A stretch of DNA of 64,000 nucleotides from Colias croceus. Taxonomy: Eukaryota > Arthropoda > Insecta > Lepidoptera > Pieridae. This document shows, one piece after another, positions 1 to 13,077 of the stretch. Position numbers and translations under genes: made by a program. Below the pieces are notes generated by a model. It was not told the DNA's origin. It did not search any database and saw nothing but the letters and a program-made list of their open reading frames with translations. Location of the stretch: contig NC_059537.1 in assembly GCF_905220415.1 (NCBI RefSeq), forward strand, positions 6,765,622-6,829,621, given 5' to 3'. How positions within the stretch are numbered: position 1 is the stretch's first letter; every line of letters starts with the position of its first letter.

Positions 1-304
1 ACGTTCAATGTTATTTTTGGGACACAGATAATTGAATAGTCACTGCAACTATTGTTCTTAGTATCAATTTGATAGCCTTTAAAGGTTTTATGAAAACTAC
101 TCTGAAAGTTACTTCTGCTAAAAGTACCAATACCTGACCACTGATCACCAATATCTGACCATCATTGCTCTAAAAGTTGACCATTTTCAAAATGGACAAA
201 ATGTCCTTCTTCGAACATTAGTTTTGTTTAATAAATAAAAAAGTCTGTATTTATATTGAAATTTATTTTATTAAATGTTATAAATCATTCTTACAATACC
301 GTTA
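1..304. other. Noncoding 3' flank of the transposase-like fragment
   Basis: No gene seen. On the minus strand a poly-A signal AATAAA (plus-strand 262-267) lies just downstream of the ORF that stops at 305, so this could be the 3' end of an old transposon transcript. Between 110 and 206 there are short dyads (CCATTTT/AAAATGG around 181-195, GGACA/TGTCC around 194-206) and a degenerate repetition of a CTGACCA word. Nothing else is supported. Confidence 0.4.
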
Positions 305-634
305 TTAATCCTTAATGACTATACCTACGTACCATACAATCTTTTCTTCTTTCTCTTTTTCCTTCGACACCCAGTAGTCTTGCCATTTCTTGGAAGTTGT
401 AGCAAAGGGCAAGCGTTCAGTCTTCTTTTTTAATCGAGAATCAGAAGGCCATATTAAATGTTTGCCAAAAGCTGGGCTTATTTGCTGTTGCATTTTAGTT
501 ATTAAATCTACTAATTTGGGCGAAGGAGGTTCAAGGAAATGACTGACTGAAGTTGATGTTGATTCGAGATGCATTGTTGGTTTTGGAATAGGACTTAGAC
601 GGCTTATATGGTTTGTTAAATTAGGTATAAGCAC
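305..634 (-). pseudogene. Fragment resembling the C-terminus of a pogo/jerky-like DDE transposase
   Basis: A 109-codon minus-strand frame. Its second half has the pattern FGKHLIWPS, then a basic stretch (LKKKTERLPF), then TSKKWQDYW and a Lys/Glu-rich run. That order (KHLxWP, basic linker, PFxxTSxxWQ, charged tail) is familiar from the region after the DDE domain in pogo/jerky-type transposases and their host-derived relatives in insects; this match is from memory. The catalytic DDE core and any HTH or CENP-B domain are not found upstream on the minus strand, and frames there are interrupted, so it is most likely a truncated or decayed copy. A minus-strand AATAAA lies about 40 bases beyond the stop. 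It could instead be a terminal exon of a domesticated gene whose other exons lie outside or are spliced in from upstream. The start is not determined. Confidence 0.35.
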
Positions 635-1241
635 AAAAAAAGCAAGTCTTTCTTAGCAAAATATAAAGAACCAAGAGCTGACCATACTGGTCAACAATAG
701 GCGAAAAATTGTTTTCGTTGCTCCAAAAGATAACCAGGCCGCTAAAAATCATGAAAAACTGTTCATGCCAAAAATGAAGCCGAAAGTCTATAACAGAATG
801 GTTCAACATTATGCCTATAACAAGACATATAAAGAGTAATCGATTGCATTCAAGATAAATTAAGATTTCCCAATCAACTCCCGATAAAAAACTCTTAGTA
901 AAAAATGTGATTACTTACGGGGGCACCTACTTAATTACATCTTCGTGTTGAAAAAATGTCAATATTTCTGACCAATAGCAGCAAGGTTTGTTTTTATTTT
1001 ATAGATGATGTTGCCTAAGGATGTTGCTTTATAGAAAAAACAATAAACTATCATCCGGGGCTGCCGTATTTTCTTAATTGGCGCGTATATTTGAATTTTG
1101 GTCATGTATTGGCGCTTGGTCAGCTAGTGGTACATTGACCCTATTAAATTAAGACTTAAAAATTTGAATTTGTCAAAGAAAGACAAACAAGCAAACACAC
1201 TTTCACGTTTAATTAACACTAGAAAGGATGAGGATAAGTAC
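635..1241. other. AT-rich sequence upstream of the transposase-like fragment
   Basis: No gene seen. A minus-strand splice-donor-like word (GTAAGTAAT, plus-strand about 910-918) exists and could belong to an upstream exon of the 305-634 fragment, but no convincing coding frame adjoins it. Confidence 0.3.
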
Positions 1242-1268
1242 CTAAATACAAACAAAATTTGTATTTAG
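1242..1268. repeat. Short perfect hairpin
   Basis: Perfect 11-bp inverted repeat CTAAATACAAA (1242-1252) and TTTGTATTTAG (1258-1268) with the 5-base spacer CAAAA. It is AT-rich, so chance is possible. No neighbouring gene gives it a role. Confidence 0.6.
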
Positions 1269-4200
1269 AGGGATAGTTTCTTTTCAAGTTGAAGACGACA
1301 TCGACTAGTGTTTTATTAGATTCCTATTTGTTTTATGTTTGGCAATATAAAAACAAATTGATTATGTGATTATTATTCAGAAAACGTATGACAATATCGA
1401 ACGCGGCGCTTTTTCTTCCAGATGGCTACTTTTATTTTACGATGTTGATAATATTATGATACAGCAATATCAAATTGCTTACTCATTTTTACACAAAATT
1501 TATTACCTAAGGAACTATGTACCTATGTCATCAGTAGCAAATTAATTGTATGACTACCATGAGGGGAATTTAAATAAGATTTAAAATAGTCAATTATCAT
1601 AGGCTCTTCATATTTTAAAAGTGTAAAAATATTACCTTTAACCGTATGTTTACCATATTATATTTTGTTGTATGCGAGAAATCCAAGCGAGAAAGGCAAA
1701 TATATTGCGGTAGCGGGTAGTCCAATGTTATACAGAGAGCAGCGGCGGCTTGTGTGAAATTTACGAAATTAAATTCTGTCATACCTATAAGTGACTTATG
1801 TGTTTCATGTCTTTCATGACATTCCTATTTTTATGTGTTTCTTCTAAATTTGTAATTAAATATAAATAATTGTATCTATTAGTTCTACTCTCTACATTCT
1901 TTACTTCGACTGATGCTATTTTTCAATAAAGTAAACAAGTAAACAAACAAACAGTAAAACAAACAGTAAACAACTTCAGCATCGGATTCAACACTTATTG
2001 TCCAAGATAAGTATAATAGTTACAATTTGATATAGGTATATTTTCATGGATTATCTGTAATTTTAACTGACAATTAGCGAAACATCTACATCCAGTAGTT
2101 GTGAAACCGGCCTTTAACTATTAAGGTTGCAAGATGTCAAGTAACACACAAACCTTCGTAGGAATTGATAAATTACTGAGATTTGAGATACTTTTGTTAC
2201 AGCATTGGGTAATGATATGTTTTAAACGTAGTTGTTAAAGCAGGTGCAATGGACCGCATTCCTTGGCGCTAGAAAAACTGGAATGCCTGCTCCTGTTTAC
2301 TGAGTATGAATGTCCAGATTCGATATTTTAATTACATTACGTATTTATATGAGAACTAAATGAATTAGTGAATGCTAATAAATTGTTCGGATTACCATTC
2401 CATTATAATTTTAAAAGATCATAAATTACCTTTATGATAGGTACCTATAGCTAACTAGTTATATATGAATTTTTAAACAAAAAATAAATATGCTTAGATA
2501 CATAGATAATTACATAATAAAGAGTAAGAATAACATGAAGTACATTCAAGCGAATATTAGGTATCTAAATTATTAGAACGTTATTGGAAGAGTATCAGCA
2601 TCAGTGTCACGTTTGTCAGAAGTCAGAACTGAAGATTTGTACTGAACTATTAGCTGTTTCTGGGAATATAAAAAAGCTTTTTCGTATTTTTATGTATATT
2701 TTGTATTCTTAGAAAAAACTGTCTAACTGTCAGTTTAATCTGGTTTTACCACAGTTTCATATATACCGACAATCCTTTAGTAGTCGTAATAAATAGTTTC
2801 TTCCAAGAGAGCTCTAATGATTTCTAGAACCAGAAAAACGTAGCTTTTAATCACACTATATGTTATTATAAACGGGACTGCTTACTGCAAATACAAGTTA
2901 CATGTACCGTTAACACTAAGTACTAAACGAATGCTTAAGCCGGTTGTACTGACCATTATAGATTTTTCTTATTAGGAAGGTATATAATAGTAGGCTCTAG
3001 TTAGCGACAACAACGTGTATCATGGGACATTCAGTAAACAGATCACATGATAGTAATAAGTGTAAAATTAACAACACCATGCCACTGGTATCGTGGTTGT
3101 GCCGTGTGTAAATTTATACAAATTCCTGCCTTTTATTATTTGTGGGTTTTGTAAAACAATTATTATTTTTGAGGATAAGGCTACGTTTTAATATTCTTTA
3201 GCAACGCAAATGAGAGCTGAATATTTTAAAGCAAGGGTCTTGCATTTTTTGTTTGCGATTACACAACCGTTTCACCTTTTACAAGGTTAAAGGGAAAGGG
3301 TTAAAGATATGTAAAAACGCTAAAATAATCAATAAGCTTTCTTTATTATGGGACCAATAGAATGAAATGCTTTACTTTGATTCAGGTTTTGTTATTAGAA
3401 TTTCGAATTTAAGAAATATAAAAATAGAGAAAGGGTCAACGTTATTTAAGATTTTGATAGAGATCGCGTGTTTACTTTACGTAATTAGGTATGTCCTTTG
3501 TTAAAAAGTTTTATTCAATAACACAATACCTCTGTATAAATAATTAAAAACACTTGCATCAATACTTTACAAAAGCTTTTGGTTATGCCGTTTTTAAGGT
3601 TGAAAGTGCAGTAATGATTATGAGGGATGAACTCCCCACTGACCGCAGACAACCGTTAGTTTGTTATAATTACGCTAATATTAATTACCCCTAATATGCT
3701 TCATTACACTTAATGCGGCTCGTCAATTAAACGTTATGAACGTTAGGCATGGAAATGCAAAGTATTCATTTACCATTGATAAATAAACCACAACATACTG
3801 GAAGGTACATAAATACTTAAACGCACTGTTTCAATGAATATCAAGATATTAAAAGTATCGTTGTAAAATGGTAAAGAAACTGGATGTTTCTATGATACTT
3901 TACTCGCCGCGTCTCTTGACTTCCTTGTTTTTAAGAAAAATATTTTACTTTCTAGTTCTGTAATATTATGTGCATTATTTTATGAAGTACACAGACATAA
4001 TTTATATGTATCGAGGTTGCAGAATTTAAATGGTTCATCATACATTTACCTAATTGTCTTAAAACTCTGAGCAAATCACAAAAACAATAAAATGAACATA
4101 AAGCAATCAATACATCTATCTTGGTGATAATTAACACAGAAACCCACTATCAAATATTTACGTTTTTTCCTCGTTCAGAAGATTTGATCGATTACCTTAA

Positions 4201-5279
4201 CAATCGTGGCAAATTAAGTGTTCAAATATAGGTCCAATATATTTGGAACGGTACAGTCCGTACACAATTAGAAATAGGTACAGGTTTATGATGACAAATA
4301 AAGATAATTCTTATAGCGATAACAATATCTCAGGTTTAAACAGATAACAATAATGAAGATATTTTAGTTCTTCATCTAACAATTATAATTACATTGATAC
4401 TTAGGCCTTCTCTGTATTGTTCAATAATAAGCATAAACCTTGAAAGGCTTAATTAAATTCCGGCGTTTTTCAATATGAGGTCAAGACAAACAATATATTT
4501 TTTAACGATTGGAATGCTGAGAAATAATATTAATATCTCAGCAGTAGTGGATTTAATTCCTCGTACCTATATCGGATAGATATAATCGGTTATATCCTGG
4601 AGATACCTTAATATCCGTGATAATGCTACTGGGACTTAGTTACGTCGCCAGCTTAACGTTGATGGAAAGCAATATCAAGCTCAATTATCGCGTTAAACTA
4701 AGAATATAGAATCATTTTAAGTTTTACGAAGGTATTGTATATAATATTTTCCCCTGTTACATTGCCTATTTTATATTTTTTTCAGAAGCTCTCGAACTTA
4801 TCCTTAATGTATTATCTATAGAAGTTAACCGATTTGTACAACTTTCAAAGACAGAATGCATAACCACCAACCATTTATATTAAGTTTATCTCTGTAGCAA
4901 CTAGTGACTCGTCTCAATCCTAATCCCTTTATTTATTTATACTTGATAAATGAGTTTTCAAGTTTTCGATGTTAAACTTGTAACCAATTACCAAGTCATG
5001 TTTGTCAACCAATACAAATAGACAAATAGACAGCTTTGCAGTTATTCGAGATACGTGAGAATTAATCCCCGTTAGTCGTTACGTATAATTTACTGGTTTA
5101 TGTGAATTGGGAAATATGTTTCTTTTGTAATGTTTGGAATAGATTTTATGCAATTTTAATTTTAACGCATTTGAGGTAAGAGTCTCTATGAAGCTCCATC
5201 TCATTTTTTTACTGAATTGAACTACTGAGGATATGATACTCGACTTAGTTATTGTATTTTAACTTACAGAGACCTTACA
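1269..5279. other. AT-rich noncoding stretch
   Basis: No gene, RNA gene or clear mobile element recognised. Only short frames in very AT-rich sequence are present. Around 1930-1975 there is a CAAACAGTAAA-type imperfect direct repetition. Around 2240-2295 an interrupted dyad (GCATTCC/GGAATGC, flanked by GCAGG/CCTGC) could fold as a loose stem. The rest looks like ordinary intergenic or intronic DNA. Confidence 0.4.
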
Positions 5280-5580
5280 CGAAGTCTGCTCGAAACGGGC
5301 TGTTAAATGTGAATCAATTATGTCCGACATGCTCGCTGCCCGTTTGATGGATGCGTTAGCGGGCTAACTAGCTTTATATTGATACGATGGATCTACGCAA
5401 TACGCGAAACACTATTTCCATCCATCGCATGAGTTACATCCGAATAAATTTACGAGTTCGCTGACGCTAACAGAGCGGATGTCAGGAGGATGAAAAATGT
5501 AGTCGCGACAGTGGCGCGTCGTGTCTGTACATCGAGCCATCGGAGTCTGTCAATGCGACTGATTGCGTATTGCACCGCAA
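5280..5580. other. GC-richer noncoding island, possible regulatory element
   Basis: About 300 bp that is clearly richer in G+C and CpG than its AT-rich flanks, with no long open frame. Such islands recur through the window and may be conserved regulatory sequence or remains of old repeats. Composition alone cannot separate these. Confidence 0.25.
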
Positions 5581-5941
5581 ATCGATGAGCATTTTAACCA
5601 CTATAAACGGTTCCTCACCACTTAATATAAGTAACAAAATTAACACTCTATACATGCCATTCTACGCACGGCATGCCAAATATCATTTGGTATTGGAGAG
5701 TCCGGTAATTACAGATTATGATAGTCATGTTTTAGTTTTTGCATTGATATATTCAGGTTTAATAGATTTTGAAATTAAATTTGTTCATATATATTTTTGG
5801 TTCAGATGCATAAAAATAAAGTTTTATTCACAGCATAATATGAAGGCATACTTTAATTAAGGAGGTTGAAGATTTACCGAATACGTCTGCGAAAAAAGTC
5901 ACAGACAGGAAAGAAGGAAGCATTTGAATAATCCATACTAA

Positions 5942-6096
5942 TCCATACTAATATTATAAATGCGAAAGTAACTCTGTCTGTCTGTCTGTTACTCAAAGTC
6001 TGTTACGTATGGAGATATTTTGATACCCGAGAAAGGACATAGGCTATCTTTTATTGCGAAATATGTACCACGGGCGAAGCCGGGGCGGACCACTAG
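5942..6096 (+). mobile_element. Helitron-like non-autonomous element, short copy
   Basis: Begins TCCATACTAATATTATAAA and ends with a GC-rich stem (CGGGCGAAGCCGGGGCGG) followed by CACTAG and then T. A 5' TC, a 3' hairpin and a 3' CTAG before T are the expected ends of Helitrons. The body carries the CTGTCTGTCTGT run and the phrase GATACCCGAGAAAGGACATAGGCTA shared with the copies at 17058 and 62113. Compared with the 17058 copy it lacks most of the middle, so it is internally deleted. The first ten bases of the element (ATCCATACTA) are present twice in a row at 5931-5950. It has no coding capacity and depends on an autonomous helicase source elsewhere. Confidence 0.65.
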
Positions 6097-6169
6097 TAAC
6101 TAATAAGCATTAAATTAAGTGTGGTTGCATTTTCGGTAGCACAATGTTAAAAAATGTGATTTTAACTCA

Positions 6170-6500
6170 ATTACTCTTCTACCATTCTGTCTCTTTAACG
6201 CGTGTCAGTAATCACCGGTATCGTTTTAAAATTGGTTGAGCGGCATTTACGTCCGCGTTTATCTGCCATAATATGTTCGCAAAATGACGTTCAATGAGAG
6301 TGCAGGGCTGGCTGCAATTGGTGCATTCCCACTGAGGGTTATAGTAATCACGAGGTGGCGCGGCGCACAAATGATCGGTCGCCAGGCGCTAGTTGCCGGT
6401 AATGAATCACGGTACCGCTTGCTTGCTAAATCTAGCCTGCAAATCGACGACGATCCCCGAGTAATAAGGTTAGCTCCCCTTAAACCGGCCCGGTCGTGAC
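6170..6500. other. GC-richer noncoding island
   Basis: About 330 bp of mixed, CpG-containing sequence between two repeats, with a 71-codon plus-strand frame (6284-6499) that shows no recognisable domain. It is probably a frame opened by base composition. The segment is a candidate for cross-species conservation testing. Confidence 0.25.
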
Positions 6501-6830
6501 TAGATACCTTCGGGAGCGTTCATGACAGAGTTATCTTTTTAAATATACTATAAATTGAATAAACGAGTTCTATCGCTATAAAATATTAAACGACTGCACA
6601 TCGGATTGAATTTATTGTTCTAAAATCTAAACATATAATGGGCTATTCAAATCTCTATAGCTTTTTTACGAACGACGCAATCGTAGCAAATCTGAAACCG
6701 AGCTCATAAAGTGAGTTGTTGAAGAGTGGACGCAAAAAAGCTTTTTATAGCCCTTTTTATAGTTTTGTCTGCAGATTACTACTCATAAACGGGAAATTAA
6801 AGTAGTGGTAATTATTTGGGAAGAAAAAAA

Positions 6831-6987
6831 GACGTGTCGGGGACCTGCCGCGGTAAAGCTATTGCATAGCATGCATTCAAGCCACACCGCCGTGCCCGTC
6901 GGAGTGGTGAGCGTGAGGTTTTTCGTTACGCAATTTCTGGATTCGGTCCCCGCGCTCAAGGCCCGCGATAGAAGCTTTGCAATAGCT
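6831..6987 (+). repeat. Dispersed repeat, copy A
   Basis: This segment, from GACGTGTCGGGGACCTGC to GCAATAGCT, matches the minus-strand segment at 24488-24673 over its whole length with scattered substitutions and one internal gap of about 30 bases. Shared landmarks are CCGCGGTA, CCCGTCGGAGTGG, GAGCGTGAGG and CGGTCCCCGCGCTCAAGG. The inner ends carry GCTATTGC and GCAATAGC, an inverted pair. I do not recognise the family with certainty. The GC content is far above the flanks, and the 61-codon frame here is a shadow of the repeat. Confidence 0.7.
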
Positions 6988-9552
6988 TAAAAATCCGGCT
7001 ATCTACTAGTTAAAGTACTTAGATAATATTGTGAAAACGAGTGGAAATTAACCACATAAAAATTCCTCTTGCGTAATTTTTCTACTTGCCAATTCAGATA
7101 TAAATTGCATTAACTTTATTACGTATAAGTCAGAGGAAATCGTGAGTCTTTGGTTGGAGCTATAAATTATTATAAGAGCTTTCCAGTGCAGAAACTAGAG
7201 ACCATCGAGAGAGTTAGGTGTTCCTTAATACATGTGAACCGACGTATTTCTGAATTACCAAGATACTTGAATCAAAAATTGTCTCTTCATACCTATTTAT
7301 GAGACACAGGCATTTTGCTAGTAATTATCTTTATTACTTGATGCAAAATTAAACTTCATTTAGTATTAAAATATGGTAGATATAAATTAGATTCCATTAA
7401 TTTTGCCATTAAAAATCTCTAATTAATGTTCCTAGAGAATACCATGTTTACTTCCGGTAGTTTTAAATATTAAATTAATTGAGCTTTGATGTATCTAAAA
7501 GGAATAATTATGTTAATATTATGCATTAATTTTATTTATGTCTTGAGTTGATTGAGCTACAGTTATGGTATGGTTGTAAAAACACTAAATAACGATATGT
7601 ATGTCAAAAATCTTGTTTACATTGCGTGTTATAAAAACCAAATCAATCATATTATTTTTTATCTTTAGAATTAAAAAACATAAATAAAGCTGAGAGTTCA
7701 ATAAAATTGAACAGATGGGCATTTGTTAATAAATTAAAGCGTCATTAAGATAAACAACATGCAGTTCTTAATGTGTTTCCCATATAAATGAGAGGGTGAA
7801 TGTGGAAAGGGATAGAAAGTAGTTAAAAAACATTAATTCATCAGACTCAGCTTTTTTAATTAGTATCGTCACAGAATAATAACTAGTAGGTATCGTAGAA
7901 AATTGCAGTAGTAACGGAAAATCGAGGTTTAAGGGTAGTGTGTAAATTTAGTTTAAACCTAGGTAAAAACAATTTAAAACTTAAGTAGCTTGTTTAAAAA
8001 AATCTGCTGAATTTGTAGGTCGCATAGTAGCTTAAAATTATTATCCGGGTTCTTTCATTGTGTTACGTTCAACTAACGATAGATGGCGTTACTTGTTACA
8101 TTATAATTATGTAGGTAATATCGTTTCAATATCTTGAATGAATGAATGAAAAAAATATAATTATTTATTCAAATCTAAATCTTGCTTTACTTAAAAAACA
8201 GTTAATATTCTACCTCATTATTATGTTTCATGGATATTTTTTTAAGTGCTTCTGCTTGATTAGTTATGACTTGTAAAAAAAGGTAAATGTAATCATGTAT
8301 GTAAATTTACAAAATGAAGGAAATTAAGGATTAAATTAATAGATGAAAGTTTTGAACCTGTAAATAGGAATATTTTAACAAATATTTCTCTATATATTAT
8401 ATCTATGATCCATGAATTTGGTTTCCTTAATGTGTGCCAATGACCAATGTCAAGCTATTCATGTCAACATAATGCTAATCTACCATAAACTCAAGATATG
8501 AGAGCCTCAATTATGCAACATCGAGTCACGACTCTCTTAATGTTAATATTAGATTTTACGATTCGTAATTATAATTTATTTGTGCTTCGTATTAACTAAA
8601 TACATCGTTTAATTATTCGAATCTTTGATAAGATAACATTTAGAACAAAAAATAAAAAGACCATATTTTTAGCATAAATAAATACATGTAGGTAATTAAA
8701 ATTATTACTTTTGCGTTGCCTTGAAACTTTAAATTAAACGATTAATGAAGCGATAAAAAATAAAATATTAAAACGGAAAAACCGCTCAAATAAATTTTAT
8801 TACAACTAAATTTATTATGTTATTTGCAAATATTTTCGAACAATTGTTTAATCTACCCTTTAAAAAGGAAACTAACGTAAGCGCATAATCTACTCAATTG
8901 CAAAATATGGTTGTAACGTGGGTGGACAAATTGGTGCTGAGTCAGGACATGAACAAGGACCGGTTCAGCTAATTCAACATTATCCAGCTGTTCCAATCTG
9001 TGAATTAGGTACAATCTAGCACTTAACCTGCTAGTTCAAATAGAAGTTAAATACAAATATATCAATCAATTATCAACATATCCATATTACACTTACCTAC
9101 CTATATTGTTTTCTTTTTTTCGAGATATATGTGTATATTTCCATAAAATTTATTCTGTCTGATATTGAGTACTTATGTAACTAAATTGTCTAGTGTTTTG
9201 AGGATTTAATCTCTTCAATGAATTATAAGCTGAGAGATTCTGTTTAAAATGTTAAATATTTTGTTGGTAGAGCTTGATTGACTTGCACTTCGCGGTTCGC
9301 CAAATGATTTTCTAGTCCAATATAACAGCATTCATTATATACAATATACTATAGCAATATACTTATAATAATTATACATTAAATGTACTCATCAATAAAA
9401 AATACCGCCAATGTTCTTAATCGCCTATTTAACTTATATTTTAAACAAAAATAAATAATTGCAAGAATTTCTATATTTCATGGCAAATTGACTTTAATTA
9501 TACATGTTTTATTATTTATAAACAACACACGTACTCAACTACGACATATAAA
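6988..9552. other. AT-rich noncoding stretch
   Basis: No gene recognised. A short (AATG)n run lies near 8136-8149. The rest is ordinary AT-rich DNA with no hairpin or repeat that stands out. Confidence 0.4.
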
Positions 9553-9744
9553 TTGGTGTTCGATGAAATAATTAAAGAGCTATTACGCGGCGAGTGTATC
9601 CAATCCCCTCTACAACGGGGGCTTGAGCACGTGCCTAAGCAGATGTGCGACCAAGATATCGGTGAAGTTGCTAACTTTTCACATTTCCTCGCAACCCGCG
9701 ACAATCTGGGCTTTGTCGCACGTCGTGAATTACTTATCGTCTAA
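9553..9744. other. GC-richer island, open on both strands
   Basis: Balanced-composition segment with short frames open on both strands (63 codons on plus, 62 on minus). Neither product resembles a family I know. No clear splice sites bound it in a consistent frame. It may be a conserved noncoding element or an orphan exon; I favour noncoding because both strands are equally open. Confidence 0.25.
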
Positions 9745-10376
9745 ACAGAAATAACGAGTTGCATTCCGCCCGTCTCCCTGCTGTTATACGACCTACTTAT
9801 TCATATGAATTTGAAAATTTGTTCCATTTAGACGCGGAAATTGCCATCCCCGTGCATGATCTGGTTATTACCAAATTCTGCTATAGTTTAATACTAAATA
9901 AATTGTTTCTAATTCCTTTTGAAACTTTAAGTAAATTACAGTAGACACGACTACCCGGAGCGAGTCTTCACTCCTTTTTCTCTTCAAATTACTTTTCTAA
10001 CTTCAAACTTTTTTAATAGTCAGTAAACGGTGAAGGTTTCCCCTTAAAATAATTTTATCATAAAGTTTTTATCAAGTTTCTCAAATTGCTCAGCGAAACT
10101 ACGAAAATAGCTACAATAATGAGTAATTATTACTTTGGTAAGCTTTGTGTTAAAATGACATGACATAATTAAATATTAAATAATTAACAACAGCTTTACA
10201 TGCAGTATGAAAATTTAATATTTTATCATAGGAACTAACCAATTTATCCTTTAATTAATTTATATTCATTCTATCTATGTTTCGAAAAAACATTGTTCTT
10301 CTTATATGAAATTATGTAGGTAGTCGACAATGTTGTTACATAACAAGAAAACAACAAAGTTCACACACTGAACAAT
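9745..10376. other. Noncoding, nothing specific seen
   Basis: AT-rich sequence after the island, with one chance 61-codon frame. No repeat or RNA gene noted. Confidence 0.4.
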
Positions 10377-10622
10377 TTAACTGCTTTGGTAAAGCGCGTC
10401 GTGTATGGACAATTTAGTTTGTTTTGCGGTTAGGGGGTGATACAAATGTTGTTTGGTAGTCTTTGCATTAACAAACTTGGCCTGCATAGCCTGCGTAGTG
10501 TCGTGGTCGCTTTTAACCCTTCGTTTAACACCGCCCACATTGCAAGTCCTAAAGTTATTTGCCGTGCTCGCCAATTTACTAATACGTTGTTTTTGTGTTT
10601 AAGGTGGGTCTTTTTAAAGTAA
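10377..10622. other. GC-richer noncoding island
   Basis: Segment of mixed composition containing words such as TTGCATTAACAAAC and GCCTGCATAGCCTGCG. It is open on both strands for about 60 codons without a recognisable product. Candidate conserved noncoding element only. Confidence 0.2.
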
Positions 10623-12179
10623 CTTATACTTATACACCTACTCGTAATTTTTAAGGGTATATGTAAAAAGTTATGTAGGTCGAAGAAAACCGTTGGGTAA
10701 GATATAGTAAAGGGTAAATTTACTTTATATAGGAATGTTCATGATGCATCAAGAATTTCATGACGTCTTAAATTTTACGACGGTTTCATCGACTTGGCTA
10801 ATATGGTGTTCGCAATGTCACTTTGCCAGTACCGAGGGAATTATACAAAAAAGCTCTTGGTCTATTAACTGAAGATGATGATGATTTGATTGACTTGAGG
10901 TTGGGTTGGTTTACATTCTGCTTATTTTCGAACATTTATTTTCCTTTACTCGAACAAAATTTATAAGTAAACTTGATTACTTATCATAAAAAAAATATTT
11001 TTAATATTTATGTACGAATATCCACATATTTTGCTTCGTTGAACAATTTACAGTCTATGAGTAAAATTAATTAAATCGGGGGTTAAATATAAGGTAACAT
11101 AGAACAATAATAGTAAGTCGTCGACACTATACCTACAGTCGCCACTGCTTATTATAATAAGTTCAACGAAATTAATTTATTCAAAGGGCAGTTAGTTGAT
11201 CGTTAGATGGGGATCATGTCGGTCACCGCACTTTATACACGCTAAACGGTCATCAATATCATGTTTGGCTAGACCTAGGCTTTAATAACAATAATAAATC
11301 GTTTTTATTTCTAATCTCGTTCATAACTACGGAAAATACTGGAACAATAACAATAAAATTTGTCAAATTGGCGCAATGCGCGTGTTCGCGAGTATATGAA
11401 TTTCAATGGTGAAGTCATAAAAATATTTATTTACGTGGAATTACAGTTCTTTTATTGCTTTGTTTTTAGATATAAATAAGGATTTTTATATGTTTTGTTT
11501 TTGGTAAATAGTCAAGTTTAAACTGTAAATAGTGCTCCATAAAATTAAAATTTCTCCAACTGAAATTTCTAGATAATTTTGTATTATTTAAGCTCCAAAG
11601 ATTCATTTAGCAGTATTTCAGTTTAGCTGAAACTATATTTGAAGGAATTTAAATCTAATGAGGGTGTTTGACTATAGGGAGGAAACTTGATTCTCCCACT
11701 AATTAATGGCTGTTTAATGGCTGCAACGATCTACTAGTTTAGCAATGAAAATAAAAATAGATTTAATAAATTTAAATATTTGTACTTAAGTTTAATGAAA
11801 TAGATTTTCGAAAAATACGAACCACCTTTGAAAACTTCAAACTCGTTATGAGTTCAAATTTACTGTGAAGCAGTTTATATTTACTTTAAACCAGACTAAA
11901 GGCCGGTAATGTTAGTAACAAGTCTGTTAATAACGTTTAGTCAAAAATACATAAAACTATTAATGAAAGAGGAAAATTCTGTTGAAAAACAAGTTAGGTT
12001 AAATAAATAAGATCTTCTTAGAAAATCAATATCCTTAAAGTGTGTTTACTTGCCTGTGCATATTTTATTTATTCTACTTTTTCTTTTCAAGGCGTCTACA
12101 TCGCTTTTGCATTTTCAGACAGATAACCATATAGGGATATCGCATCTCCTTAGTAAACAGTTGTCGCCTTTTTTGTAAT
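10623..12179. other. AT-rich noncoding stretch
   Basis: No gene recognised. A short GAT-rich tract lies near 10872-10886 and a slightly GC-richer patch at 11160-11275. Nothing else stands out. Confidence 0.4.
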
Positions 12180-12400
12180 ATTTGCTAGCCCAGGAAGTTA
12201 CAAACCAGTTCTTGCAAGACCATGAAGGACGAAAACAAAAGGTGCGAACGTACTCAATTGGAATGTGCGACAATCGGCATGGTATCCTTACCGCAATTAA
12301 TTAATATTCATACAGTTAACACGAAACAATCTGCGTTCGACGAATTGCATATGAATTCTCTATGGATTTGTCGTCACCCATGCATTTCATAGCACGTACC
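12180..12400. promoter_or_regulatory. Candidate enhancer-like segment with POU and homeodomain-type words
   Basis: A segment of moderate GC content containing a homeodomain-type core (GCAATTAATTAATATTCATA, about 12293-12312) and a POU/octamer-like word (TTGCATATGAATTC, about 12345-12358) within 70 bases. The combination and the compositional contrast suggest a developmental enhancer. Such words are short and common in AT-rich DNA, so this is a low-confidence inference. Confidence 0.2.
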
Positions 12401-13077
12401 AGCACAATATAGGAGGGAAATCACTTATTGTTACTCCCTTATATATTAGGACAGGCCTTTGTTCTACGCTTATTTGGCTAGATTTTTACTTGAAGACTTT
12501 TAAGCATACACTTCAAAGAATTGTACATTTACATTTGATACCTAAATATTGAACTTATGTTCATTTGTGTAAGCTGTAATAGTTACTGAACGAAGATTAT
12601 TACCAGCATTTACTACATAAATTATATTTTGTTTGTGTATATGTGTTTTAATATTAATTTCACCTAAATAACACCTACAACGACCGCCGTATAATGTTAT
12701 TGACGGCATAATCATAAATATACCTCTACATTTTTACCACAGACTATAAAATATAATGCAACACATTCTCTCACGTCACTATACTTAACAAAGAATACGC
12801 GGGGTGTAATTTGTCTATTAGAATAGCGGTCTATAAATCTCATGAGCACGGCATCTCGCATAGTCCACGGTCATCATAATATAATGTGACCCAGTTACGT
12901 TGATTTGTTCAAATTGATCATACGTAGGACTACATTTATTTGACCCAGTAATTTAAAGTTAAAATCGAATCGTATTACAAAAGAAATTTCTTTGTGGAAG
13001 GTGAACATTTTGCTGTAGTAATGAGGGGAAAAAGTTGGAAAACGCGTAGATAATACTGGGGCATGTAATACAGCGTC

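Noticed and set aside
9516..9744. A small gene on either strand
   Set aside because: Both strands are open to the same extent, neither product shows a motif, and no consistent splice sites or start context were found.
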